From contig NC_087064.1 of the NCBI RefSeq assembly GCF_963678635.1, positions 28,686,189 through 28,750,188 of the forward strand: DNA of 64,000 nucleotides, given 5' to 3'. Shown here one piece after another: positions 22,683-35,000 of the stretch; positions within the stretch are counted from its first letter, which is position 1, and every line of letters starts with the position of its first letter. The position numbers were made by a program, and so were the translations under genes. The stretch comes from Symsagittifera roscoffensis (taxonomy: Eukaryota > Xenacoelomorpha > Acoela > Convolutidae). The notes under the pieces were generated by a model. The model saw nothing but the letters and a program-made list of their open reading frames with translations. It was not told where the DNA came from and ran no database searches.

Positions 22683-25600
22683 TCACGAGATCTGTGTGAA
22701 GAAAAGTGCGTAGAAAGCGATTTTCAGACACCTTGAAGATTTGACTTCAAAAGAATATGCAACTCGAATGCCAGTTTCGGCCATTAGGGGATAGTAGAAA
22801 GAGATTTTGGCGAAGACGGTGGGCGAGAGGAGCGATCCACATGGCCTATCGGCACGACCGTAACTCACGAGACCGTAAAGACACTTCGGCTCGTCGTTTT
22901 CAGTCACGAACACAGGGCCTCCAGAGTCGCCTGAAACCGTGAAGAGATATCATAAAATGTATGTTGTTTTTTGTTCGTTTTTAATCAGCTCTCTCAAACC
23001 AGCTGGATATTTAAAGTTATATAGACGACCTAACTCCTATTTCTAATTGACATAACTCAATTTTGATCTGATGCGCGTCTTGAAAAGAAGGTAATTAAAA
23101 AAACAAAATTTCTCAAAAATTGATGCCTGGACGTTTGATTTGAATATTTGGTGAACTTTTTGGCTTATAAAATGGACACCATTGATAAGCCAGCGTTGAT
23201 GTTCAAGGTTCTAGATGATGGCAAAGGGATTTAGAATGTATGTGTGAAGCATATTGTATAAGAAGCAGATTAGTACTGTTTAACTGACCTACCCATGCAA
23301 GTGGCAACTTTATCCATGGCCTTGACGCACACTTCGCTGTTGAGAGGTGCGAGGCCATGGCCAAACACCTCCAGACACTCTCTCTCGGGCACTTCAACCA
23401 GGTTAGCTTCCTATATCAAGGTCAGTATTTCAACAAAAAAGAGTTCAAAAAGAAAAAGTTTATTCCGCTTTTGTGCCTGAAAAAATCACAACAGAAATTA
23501 TACATTTTTTCTTATCGATAAGCACGGAGTTTTTTATCGTTAAACTTTGTAAGAAAAAGCTTCAGCGACTTTCAAGATCATTTTGTCTTCTTTTTTTTTG
23601 CGTAAAATCACCATTAGTGTATGCGGCCTCGTAGCTTTCTCTGAATCTGTCAGACCCATTCCAATTGCACGCACTGGCCTCATTCTGTCATCATCTTCAC
23701 AAATAGTTGCAAATATTTTGCGATATTTATCCAGATGAATCTCTGTTTTTGTCTCTAAAATCACCACGTCCCAACCGTTTACCACATCACCTGTGTATTG
23801 CTGAAAGAAACGATATTGTCTGATCGCATACGTGACACTGCTCTTCTCCTCGTCATCGTCGCTTCTCGTGAAGTCGCCTAATTTGTTATGAATTGAAAAA
23901 AGGATCAAGAGCATTATGAAGACTGATTATGCTCGATCGCTGAATATATTTATGACCTGTCTTTTCAAGGCAAGCGTCTTACCGTAAAGAAAGACCTGTA
24001 AGAGTCAAAAACTTGATTTACGTTTTTCATTAAACTAATCCAATTCGAAAAAATAAGGCCAAGAAGGGGCGAATCTAGGATTATATCGAGGGGGGACGGA
24101 TTTTCAATTTTTTTTAGGTCGACCATATTAATTATCCGAGCTCTCTCAAAGCACTAAAAAGACGGTTTTGGCCAAATTTTCAGGCAAAGTTTTGAAAAAA
24201 TGGGCCAAAAAAGGTGTTTACAGCCACTTTTTGAAAATTTTTGACCAAACATTTGCGTTCCCCCCCCCCCCAAACCCTCCCCCGCCCCAAAACCTCCCCC
24301 CCCCCCCCCCCCCTCAAAATAAGTATATATACTCAAAATCGATACTCAAAATAAGTATCGAAAATTGTCGTGATCAGTTTTTAAGACTTTTTCCTGAGAA
24401 AAAAACCAAAAAATCATCGTGACTTATATAAGTGTCTTCTTACGTTCATTTACACCTAAATATTGCTAACAAACAGTTGGAAAACTGCCAGCTAACTCAA
24501 GTAACACACAAAAAAAAATAAAAATTGTTTTTTTTTTCTAAACTTTTCTATGGGCTTTTTCTCGATGAAACTAGTCCAACTACACAAAAATGGGTCACCA
24601 AGTAACTTGTTCATTGTACCGGGAAACATAAAAACTAAAATTCACCTAAAAAGGTAAAAGTTTTTTATTTAAAGAAAACAAAAAACTAATTTTTTCGTTT
24701 GATTTTTTTTGTGAAACAATGGCAAAATGTTGAAACAAAGCGCAATTTTCTTTCCGCGTAATACCATTATGTGAAACAACTTTGACATCTTTAATCAGAG
24801 TTTTTTTCAGTTTTAACGAAGAATAAAATTGGATTATTTCTTGGTTTTTGTGTTGAAAAAGAGGCTTTATGTCTTGAAAAATTTTCTTTAAAAAACCTGA
24901 TTGTTCCATTTGATGAGTCTTTTCTGTTTTACGGCCCAAAAATGATATTTTTCATATTTTGAAATATGGATCATAAAACTCGAGTTTGATTGGTTGATAA
25001 TTTTCCGAGCGAAAAAAATCTTGACCTCTTTGGGTCGCATATCAGAAAAGACCCCATTCCATTTGCTAAATTGACCACCAGTCAATTAAACGGAAAATTT
25101 AATTTATTTTGCTTTAACAGCTACTCAATATTAGATAAAGCTAAAATAAAAAATTTCGTACTCATTATGAAAAAGGTGTCCGTTTTAGGAATCGTAGTGT
25201 CTAGCCCATAAATTTAATTGACATTAGTCGAAATTCTCTTGAGCCATTTACACAAAATCAATGAAATATTGGAATAAAAAGATCTGTTAAGAAAACACAG
25301 AGTGTATAACCTGTCCGAGCTTCGACCTCTTCGGCTCCTATCCAGCCATCGCTGTAAACGCAGTGAGCTGCTGTTATTATTTCCCAAGCAGATATTATTG
25401 TACCACCGCAAACCCTGAAGCACTTGTTGTATTTTTTATTTTACTTTTTTTGAGCTTTGTCTATTCAGCTAAGTGGTAGAAAGTTAATTTATAAGAACCT
25501 ACGTTTTTTGGATTTTAAGCTGGACATAAAACGGATACTTCCCATAAGTTGCTTCCGTTCCTCCTAAAAAATAAAATTACGGATAATTACAAAATTTGAT

Positions 25601-28600
25601 GGATTTAAATAGGCCTACATCGTGTAATGGCTGTTTTTGGTTATAACTCTCCACCCTAGACAACTACATTATCGACTTTTATTCTTTGGAGTATACTTTT
25701 TTCTATTAATATCTAGATTGTGAATATAATGGTGCAGAACCAGAATCAATTTTCTGATGGGCAAAAATAGTTGCGGTATGTTGAGAAAATATTGATATGC
25801 AACCTCAATAAATAGTCCTAAAACTGTTTCATTTTTGCTCGTTTTTTGTTAAATAAAAATTAGAGCTCAAAATTTTTGGCAAAAAAACTTTAAAATCTAA
25901 CCATGTTATAGAAGCAAACTGTAAAACAACTGTAAAACTAACCGAATCCCGCTTCACCTTTTCCTTTCAAAAAATTAATAAACATTTAGAGAAAAGAATA
26001 AAAAATAATTTTACAGCGGCTCAAAGTACGATTATCTGACCTCGCATTACAAAAAATTGAAGTACCCTCCTTTGCTTGGAATACTGTTGTAGGCTAGATT
26101 GGAACTATAAAAAAACCAAAATGAAACTTCGGTTGGTCAATAATGGTTGCAGTATAAATGTTTGCATTATAAAAACTTGGAATCTTTGTAAATAGTCGAA
26201 ATAGTATATCATTAATTTTAGCTCGTTGACTTTGAACAGAAAAAATGAAGCTTTGAACGTTCCAGCGTAAAAAAATTTCATTCGTAACCCGGTTATAGAA
26301 ACCAAATGCTATACAACCATAGAAATTGCCAAAAAATTTTGACTTTATCTCTCAAAAAACTACATTAATCAAACATTTTTAGATTGTGACCAGAGAATCA
26401 AAAATAATTATCAATAAACACAAAGTCGATGGATATGGCTATGTGTGCAGTCAGAATGGTCATAAAGCGAGCGACTGCTAGTCCAGAAATGAAAGTGGAC
26501 AATCTAGTAACAGTGGGTCGAAAAGCAAGTGGAGAAATAGTACAGAAGCAAAGCAGTTTTAAATGCTGGTAACCGGGACCAATTGCAATGAACGACAAGC
26601 AGGGCAGCTGGGTTCCTGATTTGCACTGCTTTCAATGAATCTCATGGCTGATACATGGTGCAATCATCATGTGGAGCGCGACAGGGCTGTCTTTCAAAGT
26701 TTGAGAGCTGGAATGAAAGGAAAACTGTGAAAACCCGAATGGCACCCTCTCAAGGGTTGATGACAAGGGATCAGTCGAAGTAGAGATCAAAGACTGCGAT
26801 CAGTCTAGCAGGTGATTCACTCTACCTGGCGAAGAGGCTGTGAGAAGCTACACTTTTCACGTCATGCTAAACTTTAGAGATCTACACTTCGGAACTTGAT
26901 GAGTGTGAGCTCAGCCGAGGCAGGAGGGACCAGCTTCAGTTTTGCTGCAAATGCTTTTCAACTACTAGCGCCAGACAAATGGCGCAGCTCAACAATAGAG
27001 ATTCTTCTTCACATACATTACGGTGTGGGCGTGCTAGATTTCTGTGAAGTCTGTGCAGCTTCCAAGATGCTGCAAACTACACTGCCAAATAAAACTGAAA
27101 GCAATGCATTGACATCGAGGCAATAGATTTGCAGTGACATCTAGAGATCAATTGAAAAACCGAGCTGGCATGGGGCACGATACGCCTTGGGCTTAACCGA
27201 TGACTTCATTCAGTTGGCTGTGATCCACAACCTGGCGAAGCAGAAAGGCGCTCTTCTACTTTTCGCTGAGCATGTTCGATGTTCGTCGCAGAGCGTGGAG
27301 CACCAAAGTTCCTGCGAACTGATAATGGAGGGAAGTGTTCGTCAAAAGCACTCAGGATATTGGGTAGAGAATCCCGGTGGAGCCACAGTTCACAGTGCTC
27401 ACTATTGCTCGGTAGGCTGCTGATGACTCGATTGCTCTTTGTCGAAGAAGCGCTGCCAAAGATTTTCTGGGTGGGTTTGATCTCAACAGCGAAGGGGTCT
27501 TGCAACTTTTGGCCCTCTCACATCCACTGAAGAGAAACGCCCTTCACCGACGGAGATGCACTATTGAAAACCATTATGCAGTATTGAAAACCATCAAAAC
27601 CAGCAAACTAAGAAAAATTACGAGCGATTTGCGCGTGTTCAGTTGCCTGGCATATTAACTGAATCGAAGCAACAGACAAAAAATAAATCTCAAATACAAA
27701 AATATTCAATGAAATAAGCACAAGTTGATGAATAGGGAGCCAAAACAAGCGTGCGAGCAAGAAGAGTTGATTTTAATCAAGATATTTTTCCAGATAACTT
27801 CTTGGTTGACTGTGAGTTATTGCAAACCCTAATGTTTTAATCGACGGATTCATTGATATTGAGAAAACAAGCAGGACGACGACAAGCGCTACAACTAAGG
27901 GCGAGTCTGCAGATTCCGTGGCTGCTACTGAAAAGGACCCGGTCGGGACGAAAGTAGTAGATCCTCATTTTACTGAGCATCCGGTGCAGAGACCAAGGGG
28001 CTATTCAAAAGCACTACTTGGTCTCAAAAAAGAGCAGTAGCTGGCAGCAATAGCTTTTGAAGTGAAATCTAGAAGCCATGGGAACGTGGAAACTTTTAGA
28101 TAGACAACAATCACGCAAATTTATTGCTGGGTTCTCCAAACAACTCAAGATGAATGACAGAGTTTCAATCTACTAAGTTTGAAAAACAAGTCAAGCATTC
28201 ATCGAGCTCCGTAGCTAGATGAAATGCTTCTTGCAGTGCTTTGGCCTTAGCTGACCGGAAACCTTTGGTCACACCCAGCAGATATAAGCGCAAAGTTGTC
28301 GAAGAAAGACTGCACGGAAGCTCGATCAGGAGAGGCAATGTCTTCGAATGCTGCGGAATACAAAGACTTTATGCGCTCAATATTGCACTTAGCTAACTAG
28401 ATTAGTACAGACTACAACCTAACTAATGTGACTCAATTCTCCCAGCTTCTGGAAATCTTGGGAGAAAAGATAGAATAGCTGCAGAGCGGGGTTTTTTGTT
28501 ACCTGAAGGAGAGCAAAAATTTCGAGCGGCGCTACATCAAGGATGCTGCAATTGTAAAACTGTATGGATCCGCAGATGCTAACTGAGCTGGAGACGTGGA

Positions 28601-31600
28601 TAATAGTAGATAAACTACTGGCCACAATTTCCGTCTACAGAAAACAGGGTTATCATCCAGTTTGAGAAACAAGAAGCCATCAACTGCATTCTTATTTAGA
28701 GTGAGGCCCAATACCAAGCAATGGCAGCAGCAGTTCAAGGAGTTCTGTATCTGAGATCAGTTCTAAATGTTATGTGAGATAACCCCGATCAAGGCTAAAA
28801 CTGACCAAATTTGTCGAACATCGATGGATTGCAGCTTGACCTTTGACAACGCATATTCAGTCTGAGTGGGGGTGTTGAGGTCAGAACATTTCAGCGTCAG
28901 AAAAAAATTTAAAAAAGAAGAAGTTTGTAGCTAACAAAAGTTGAACCAGAGAAAACACTTTCAACTTAGACAAGGTCCAATAGTGATGCCAAACTAATTA
29001 TTTATTCAGTAATTAATGAACTGCAGTTCAAGATTTTCTGTATCTGAGATCAATTCTAAATCTCATGGGCGCTGTGAGCGATGAATCAACAGATATTAAG
29101 AAGAGCAATCAGAATTGAATCAAGATGATCAAGAATCCTAGCATGCAGGAGCAAAGGAAGCACATCGATTTGAAGTGCTGTTTCTTTGGAAAACGAATTG
29201 CAGATGAGAGAATCGATCTCCAGTAATGCCCTACCGAGATATCGGAAGCCGATTTATAAACCTTGAGCAACGCATAAATGGACCAAAATTCTCGAACACT
29301 GATAGGTTGCAGCCTGACATTGGAGAAAGCCAATTCAGTCTGAGTGGGGGGTTGAGGTCAGAACTTTTCAGGCCTAGACGAAATAAATAAAAAAAATCAT
29401 CTTAGAGATAACAAAAACTGAACAAGGTAAACGCACTCAACTCAGACAAGGTCAACTGGTGATGACAAACTAATCAAATTTTCACACTTTTTTGATCTCT
29501 TCTTCAACAGTCTTTACTTGTTTTCGATCCTGTCTGTAGCCCCATTTATTTTTTTAACAGTTGCTCTAACTCTGAATCTTAACAAATTGTGTGCCCAGGC
29601 TTCTATTTTTATAATTTTCTGTTAGAGCACACAAAGGCAACGCTGAACTTGAATATGGCTGCTCTCAATGTAAAATGATGGACAAACTTAATGCAAACAA
29701 TAAGTGCACACCAGAGGCTTGTTCAGGACAATGATTGGCACTGATGGTTTGCCAGAGACTGAGCCCAATCTCCCCGAGAGTCCGACTGCTGATCAGAGGG
29801 TAACCTATGACACCAAGATGCAGATTCGAGCAGTTTTGATCCAGCAGAGGAAAAACAATCGAAATTCGCGGTCTCACTTGGCTCTTGTGTTGTACAACAC
29901 ACCTTTGATGATCATAAAGAGGACTTCGGGGAAACTGACAGTTATGGCGATGTGACGAAAATCTATAGGCTGCTTCAAGATCAGTTTTGCTCTGTTGAGG
30001 TGCTCAAGTTAGTGGTCGAGCTTGCGAAGCTAGAACTAAGCTCAAGAGATGTTCCCCTTTGCTCTGCTGCATCAATGAGCGGCCCAAGGTTTTGAATAAG
30101 GAATTTAGTTTGAACAATATGTCAAACCAAAATAGATTGTTGGATCCAAAATGGTAATTTAGTTTGAAACTTCTGAAGTTCCAAAACCAGCTTAGAAAGC
30201 CAGAGCGAGTTGAAGCAATTCGGAATCAAATTAATGAGACTAGTTTTGTCCTCTAGTGTTAAAATTAACCAAAGTGATGTTAATCATTCGAGTTGTTTCT
30301 GGTAGTTTCAACTCAGACAACTTTCACGTGATTTTTCCAACCACTTTAGTAGTGGAAAAACTTCAGAAGAATAGATAGCTGTTTTTTCCGACCACTGAGA
30401 ATGGGTAAATTTTTGGATTGGGTATAATTGTCAAAGCAAACTCAATTAGCACTTATAAACGTTAGATAATATCGAACAATACAGCATATCAAAACTTTTT
30501 TAGTTGTGCTTTGATCGGTATTGAAAAATTTCCAAAACTATTATCAGCGTCAAGAAAATTGGTTCGAAGTGTGAAAAGTCATAGGGAATATTCATACCTT
30601 TCACGCAATTGTTCTTCAACTCATCAATAAAGCCATTTGTAAATTGTTATTAGCTAGGTTTTAGTCCCACTCCTTATACGCATCAAAAATTTCATGACAA
30701 ACTGAGCGACGCAAAATTGACTGTTGTCCGCCAATTTCAGGCTTCTTGCTTAACAACTGGCAATTTGATTGTGAAACTTTTTTATTGCAATCTGAAAATC
30801 AAGAACTTTCATTTTTTTTGCAAATTGTTATTTTGTTCCTGTTTAGAACGTCAGTCTGAGTGGACTCGACCCAAAAAGTTTTCGCCCCTTTAACAACCAG
30901 AGCAAACACACTTTTGTAGTTATGATAAATTTTCATCTCAAAGTTGCCTGACTGAAATTAAAATTTTATTAATTAAGTTTAAATAATTATGAAGTTTTGC
31001 GATTTCCTGAAATTCGATGCTTAATAATTTTTGGTTAAAAAGTTGTTAATTTCGTCAAGACAATTCTGCTGCACAGCTAAACTATCAGGTTATTACACAA
31101 AAAAAAACTTAGGAGTTTTTATCATCGAAAAATTGAGACACAATATTGTTGTTTTGAAAGCCTCGCTCAATACTTGAATTCGCAAAAAAATACTTTTATC
31201 ACTTACTAAACCATTTGTAGAAGGTTAATCAAAATATAAAATTACTTACCAACTATTCTGTCCTCTGCATCGATGTCGCTGTCATTATCCCTTTTTGATA
31301 TCAAATTATCCTCAAATACCAAATAGATTCATAAACATGCGTTTTATTTTTTCGCCTCAATGACAATTATGGGGTTGGTCCATCATGATTTTAAAGTCGT
31401 GACATCAAAAAATTCTTACTTCAAATTTTTCTATAATGACATATGACTGTACATTTTTTGTTGTACATTTTTTAACTAACACGTAAGAAAAACTTGAAAT
31501 CAAAAGCTTAAATTAAATGCATTTTTTAAAGTTTATTGCTCTCATCTTCTAGTAATCAAAATTAAATTTAAAGTATTGAAAATTAGTACAGTTGATAAAA

Positions 31601-31736
31601 ATGTTTCACTCACTTTTTCAAGTTTTTCTTCGGTTTTTACATTTTCTTTGTCTTCACGTTCAGATTTCATCAGTTGTGCAAAATCGAAGTTTATTTTACA
31701 GATGACGAGAACTAACACACTCGATAGAATATTCAT
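22683..31736 (-). CDS. SP1: secreted chymotrypsin-fold serine protease (7 exons)
   Basis: Endopeptidase of the S1 family, made as a zymogen. Exons (minus strand, gene order): 31736-31614, 31310-31250, 25563-25503, 25414-25311, 23877-23612, 23410-23293, 22930-22683; total 981 nt, 326 residues. All introns are GT-AG and phases agree. Exon 1 starts MNILSSVLVLVICKINFDFA, a signal peptide. The activation site is DRIVG|G at about residue 58. The triad is His in TAAHC (about 99), Asp in NGWDVVIL (about 153) and Ser in GDSGGP (about 247). The S1-pocket position 189 reads Ala (ATCMGDSGG), so trypsin-like specificity is not expected. The C-terminus ends in a hydrophobic stretch (KIAFYALFFTQIS), suggesting membrane or GPI attachment. 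It is head to head with SP2. Intron 2 holds a decayed copia element. Confidence 0.85.
24066..24315 (-). mobile_element. hAT-type MITE, copy 2 (inverted)
   Basis: Reads in reverse: 'ggggcgaatctaggat' at the left corresponds to the right end of the other copies, followed by the GTCGACC and 'gagctctctcaaa' blocks. The right end is a poly-C run (24256-24313). A glycine/proline-rich frame across this run is an artefact of the homopolymer. Confidence 0.6.
26398..29480 (+). mobile_element. Decayed Ty1/copia retrotransposon in SP1 intron 2
   Basis: Pieces of a copia-order polyprotein occur in sequence on the plus strand, broken by stops and frameshifts. They are a zinc-knuckle remnant (VCSQNGHKASDC, about 26440-26478, first Cys lost), a protease remnant (LMADTWCNHHVERDRAVF, about 26640-26690), a pre-integrase remnant (FCEVCAASK, about 27040), the integrase motif GAPKFLRTDNGGK (about 27300-27340), and the start of the copia reverse-transcriptase region (about 28020-28090). 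The order protease-integrase-RT is diagnostic of copia. GAGTGGGGG followed by TGTTGAGGTCAGAAC (28864-28887) looks like the polypurine tract and LTR start. Base composition is more GC-rich than the surroundings, which suggests a later arrival. The left boundary is uncertain. Confidence 0.75.
28735..29480 (+). repeat. Duplicated 3' end of the copia element
   Basis: Two tandem copies, about 28735-28998 and 29034-29480, share 'ttctgtatctgagatca', 'ttcagtctgagtgggg', 'ttgaggtcagaac' and the tail 'agacaaggtc...gatgacaaactaat'. Each contains a polypurine tract plus the start of an LTR-like sequence. The second copy has a further insertion. Confidence 0.6.
29481..31249. other. Rest of SP1 intron 2, no gene seen
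   Basis: Contains an 83-codon plus-strand frame (29704-29955) of soluble composition that may belong to the copia insertion but is not recognised. The remainder is AT-rich intron sequence. Confidence 0.4.
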
Positions 31737-32067
31737 TAAATTTGGCGTCCCATTTCAATTTTTGAAGGAAAATCAAGCTGGTGGATTTTTTTTTTCTGAG
31801 CAGTTTTTCTGAGAACCATAACTTCTGATGCATGGAGTCAACTGATTTTTTAAAACTGAAAAGTCAATTGTTCATCTTTTTGATTTAAATTACATGGCGG
31901 ACAAAAAAATCAAAAGATAACCTCAAATTGGAATTGGATCAGATATTCCATTGAAGAAATATTGAAACATCGCTTTTATTGAAACATGTTTTCAAGGTTG
32001 ATACTGACAGAAATATATAATTAATTTGAATGGCTACTGATCGGAAATATTTTAACCGTTTTTTGAT
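31737..32067. promoter_or_regulatory. Two-way promoter region between SP1 and SP2
   Basis: 331 bp separate the start codons of the divergent SP1 (31736, minus) and SP2 (32068, plus). A TATATAA lies at 32014-32020, about 50 bp before the SP2 start. No equally clear TATA box is seen for SP1. Shared regulation is inferred from the spacing and the paralogy of the two genes. Confidence 0.5.
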
Positions 32068-35000
32068 ATGAGAATTCTATCAACAATGATACAATTTGTT
32101 TTACACTTAGAAATTTTCAATTTTTCATTGCTTTTAAAAAGCGGAAGATTCGACCAATCAACCGAGGAGCATGTCAAAAAAGTAAGTATTTGAAAAATAT
32201 GCATCCCAGGTGCGATCTTTGAAGTCAAGTGGTGTCTTTGGGAGGCGGACCTTAACTTGATCCTTTTTGTATGAGTGATTGCATGCAAGGGTGGAGCTAA
32301 TGCAAATTAGGGCCTTTCTGGAGGCTAGTTTTTGTATTTTTTTTGATAAAACACAACATCCTAAATATTAGTTCACGCCACTGAGTTGATTACTCATTTG
32401 CACCTTCGAAAATATTTGTTCAAAGAATTTTGTTTGTGTCGTTAGAACAGGTCCAATCTGCATCCAAAGAATCGAAAAACTATGGAGACAATGGCTGGAG
32501 ATCGTATTGTTGGTTAGTGACAAACAAAGTCAGATACCATTTGGGTTGAATACAGTTGCTTGTCAATTATGGATTCAATTTAGGTGGAAAAGTAGCCAGA
32601 TATGGGCGATACCCTTTCTATGTGCAAGTCATATCAGGGAAAAAGTAAGTAAGTACACAACCTTATAGCATATGGTAACCAGTTGAAGACTTAATTAGTT
32701 CAGTTCTGATGAATTTGCTGTAGTTAATTCAAAAATGAAACGCTCATTTGTTTCTAAGAGCAATTATTCCGAGTTTTGAGAGACAAAAAGACTGCTCGTG
32801 TATCAGGGCAAGGCCCTGAATGTTCCTACCACCCCTAAAATGGTATCGAGTAATTTTTGGTAAATGAATTATTGAAAAACCAAAATGAACAATATCATGA
32901 TCGAATTCGCGCAATTTGAGAAGAAGGGTTGTTGGCACATACAGTGGGGTGGGGGGGGGGGGGGGATTTGCTGGCCAATGTGCGGTAAAGTGCTGTTGAC
33001 GGTATAGGGGATTAAAAATGGGGATTGGGTAACTGAGGGGCGCTGTAGACATGATGGGAAGCAGTTTAAAAATCCAGCTCGCGGATTTATAATCTTTCCA
33101 CGTTAGTCAATTCCATTCCTCCACTTTCACTTTCACCATAACCTATTTTCTGATTTCCCGGATTGAAGTAACATTGAAATTCAGAAATGTATCATTGATC
33201 TCTCATTTTGTTTCATTTTGTTGCATCCATGTATCATTCATGTTGCAGTGCCGTTTAAACGATGTTCATCCAAATTTCATCTATGAAACAGCGATGCAAA
33301 TTACCTGGATGTTTCATTGATGAATCATGACTGAAAGAGAGATTTTAAATCTATGATTCATCCATGAAACATGAATGCTAATTACGTTGATCTATAACCC
33401 CTGTTTTATGCCTGCATTACCCTGAAAATCGCTGAAAATACCTTAATCACCCCTGATTCATTTCTAAGCAAATCATAATCAACTTAATTGCGTCTTATTT
33501 CTGAAGCAATCATAATCAACTAAATTGCGTCTTATCTTTTTGAAAAAGCGGGTAGTTGCAGCAGAAATTTTGACCTATAGTTCCAACTATTGAAAATCGA
33601 GAGGAACTTTGTATTCGGGTGTTTTAATTTTTTTTCTATTTTTTTCTTTTTATTTTCCACGCAAAATCAGGTACCCCAAATAATAATCGGATTGAATTAA
33701 GTGATATATCATACTAAAGCCCGTACAGTTGTGATTCAAAGCATTTTATAGCTTCAAAAAAAATTCCCAATGTCGAAAAAAAAAAGTTTGAAATTTTTTT
33801 TTCGTCTTATTTCGAGCGACTAAAGCGAGCGAGCAGTCTTGTTTTAACTGCTTAAAAGCTTGCAACAGCTTACTTTAAAACATAAAAACTGCTTTTTACT
33901 TGATTAAAGTTAGTTTTTGAGTATTTTATTGCCTTTCTGGAATCTAAATTTTCAAAAATTCAGTTTTTTTTTCAGCTCCTTTTATTGCAACACAACGAAA
34001 AAAAACTACAATAAATTGAAAAAACTTTGTTGTAATTTTTTAAGACTATGGTCGAAACATTCTGTGCTAGTTGCTCACTATTTGGCTATCCTTGTTTCTT
34101 TTGGCTCGCGCCAAGCTTGACGAAGTTTTTTGGCCTACACAAAGCCGCATCAAAAAGAGTTGGTCACCTAAGTCGCGACTTATCTTTCTTGGGTCGCATG
34201 CGATCAATTAGCTTCGAATAATTTTCAGCTCGAGATAATTGCCAAGCATAAATAATTCGCCTTTCAGCATTATAAGTAAATATTCACAACGCGCATAGAA
34301 AAACAATTTTTATGGTTAGTCAATATCTTCATTGACGTAAAACATTTTGTTTAAGAAATTAATTATTATTTCGATCGCCAAAAAGGAGTTAATCAAAAAA
34401 TTGCCCCCAAGCATCATTATTTCGCTATTTTCCCAACATTAAGTTTTTTTCTATCAAAAAATCGGCAGTTTATTGTTCAAACAACGGAGTGGTTAGAAAC
34501 TTAGATTTTAAGGCAAGAATAAAATTTCCAACTAAGTTAAGTCATGTAGCATGCTCAATTTTTTTCAGTTGTAAGTTACGGCAATATCAAAAAATCAAGG
34601 AAAAACAAATATATTAAAATCTCCAACAACACCCAAAACCTCTTTGCCTATTTTCTTTCCATCCTCTTTTCTTTTTAGCTCTGAACCCATTTACGACCGA
34701 CCGAACCTAAAACTTACATAGAGGCCTCTTCTAAATTGTTACACAAGTTGATTTTGATCTCAAAAATTGAGACGCGTCTCCGTTTTGATGACAAAAACTC
34801 ATATTGTCCATTCTTTGTTCAGTTTTGAAGTTATAGATTTTAGGTGATGCTATCTCGAAACGCTATATCAAAACAAGAAAAAGTATATCATATCTTAGGA
34901 TTCTTACAATTAAAACTGGAGAGTATGTCGGATGACATAAATGTCATGCGCTAAATCATAGCAATTGTTATATAATAATTAGTTTGAGTTGAGTGCTCAC

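Noticed and set aside
23293-23410. Suspected frameshift in SP1 exon 6
   Set aside because: Rechecking the bases showed the exon is 118 nt, in phase, and matches its paralogues.
24154-24422. Glycine-rich and proline-rich frames on opposite strands
   Set aside because: They arise from translating a poly-C/poly-G run inside a hAT MITE end.
29704-29955. Possible retroelement integrase tail
   Set aside because: The resemblance was too weak to assign; it lies past the copia 3' end and no motif could be fixed.
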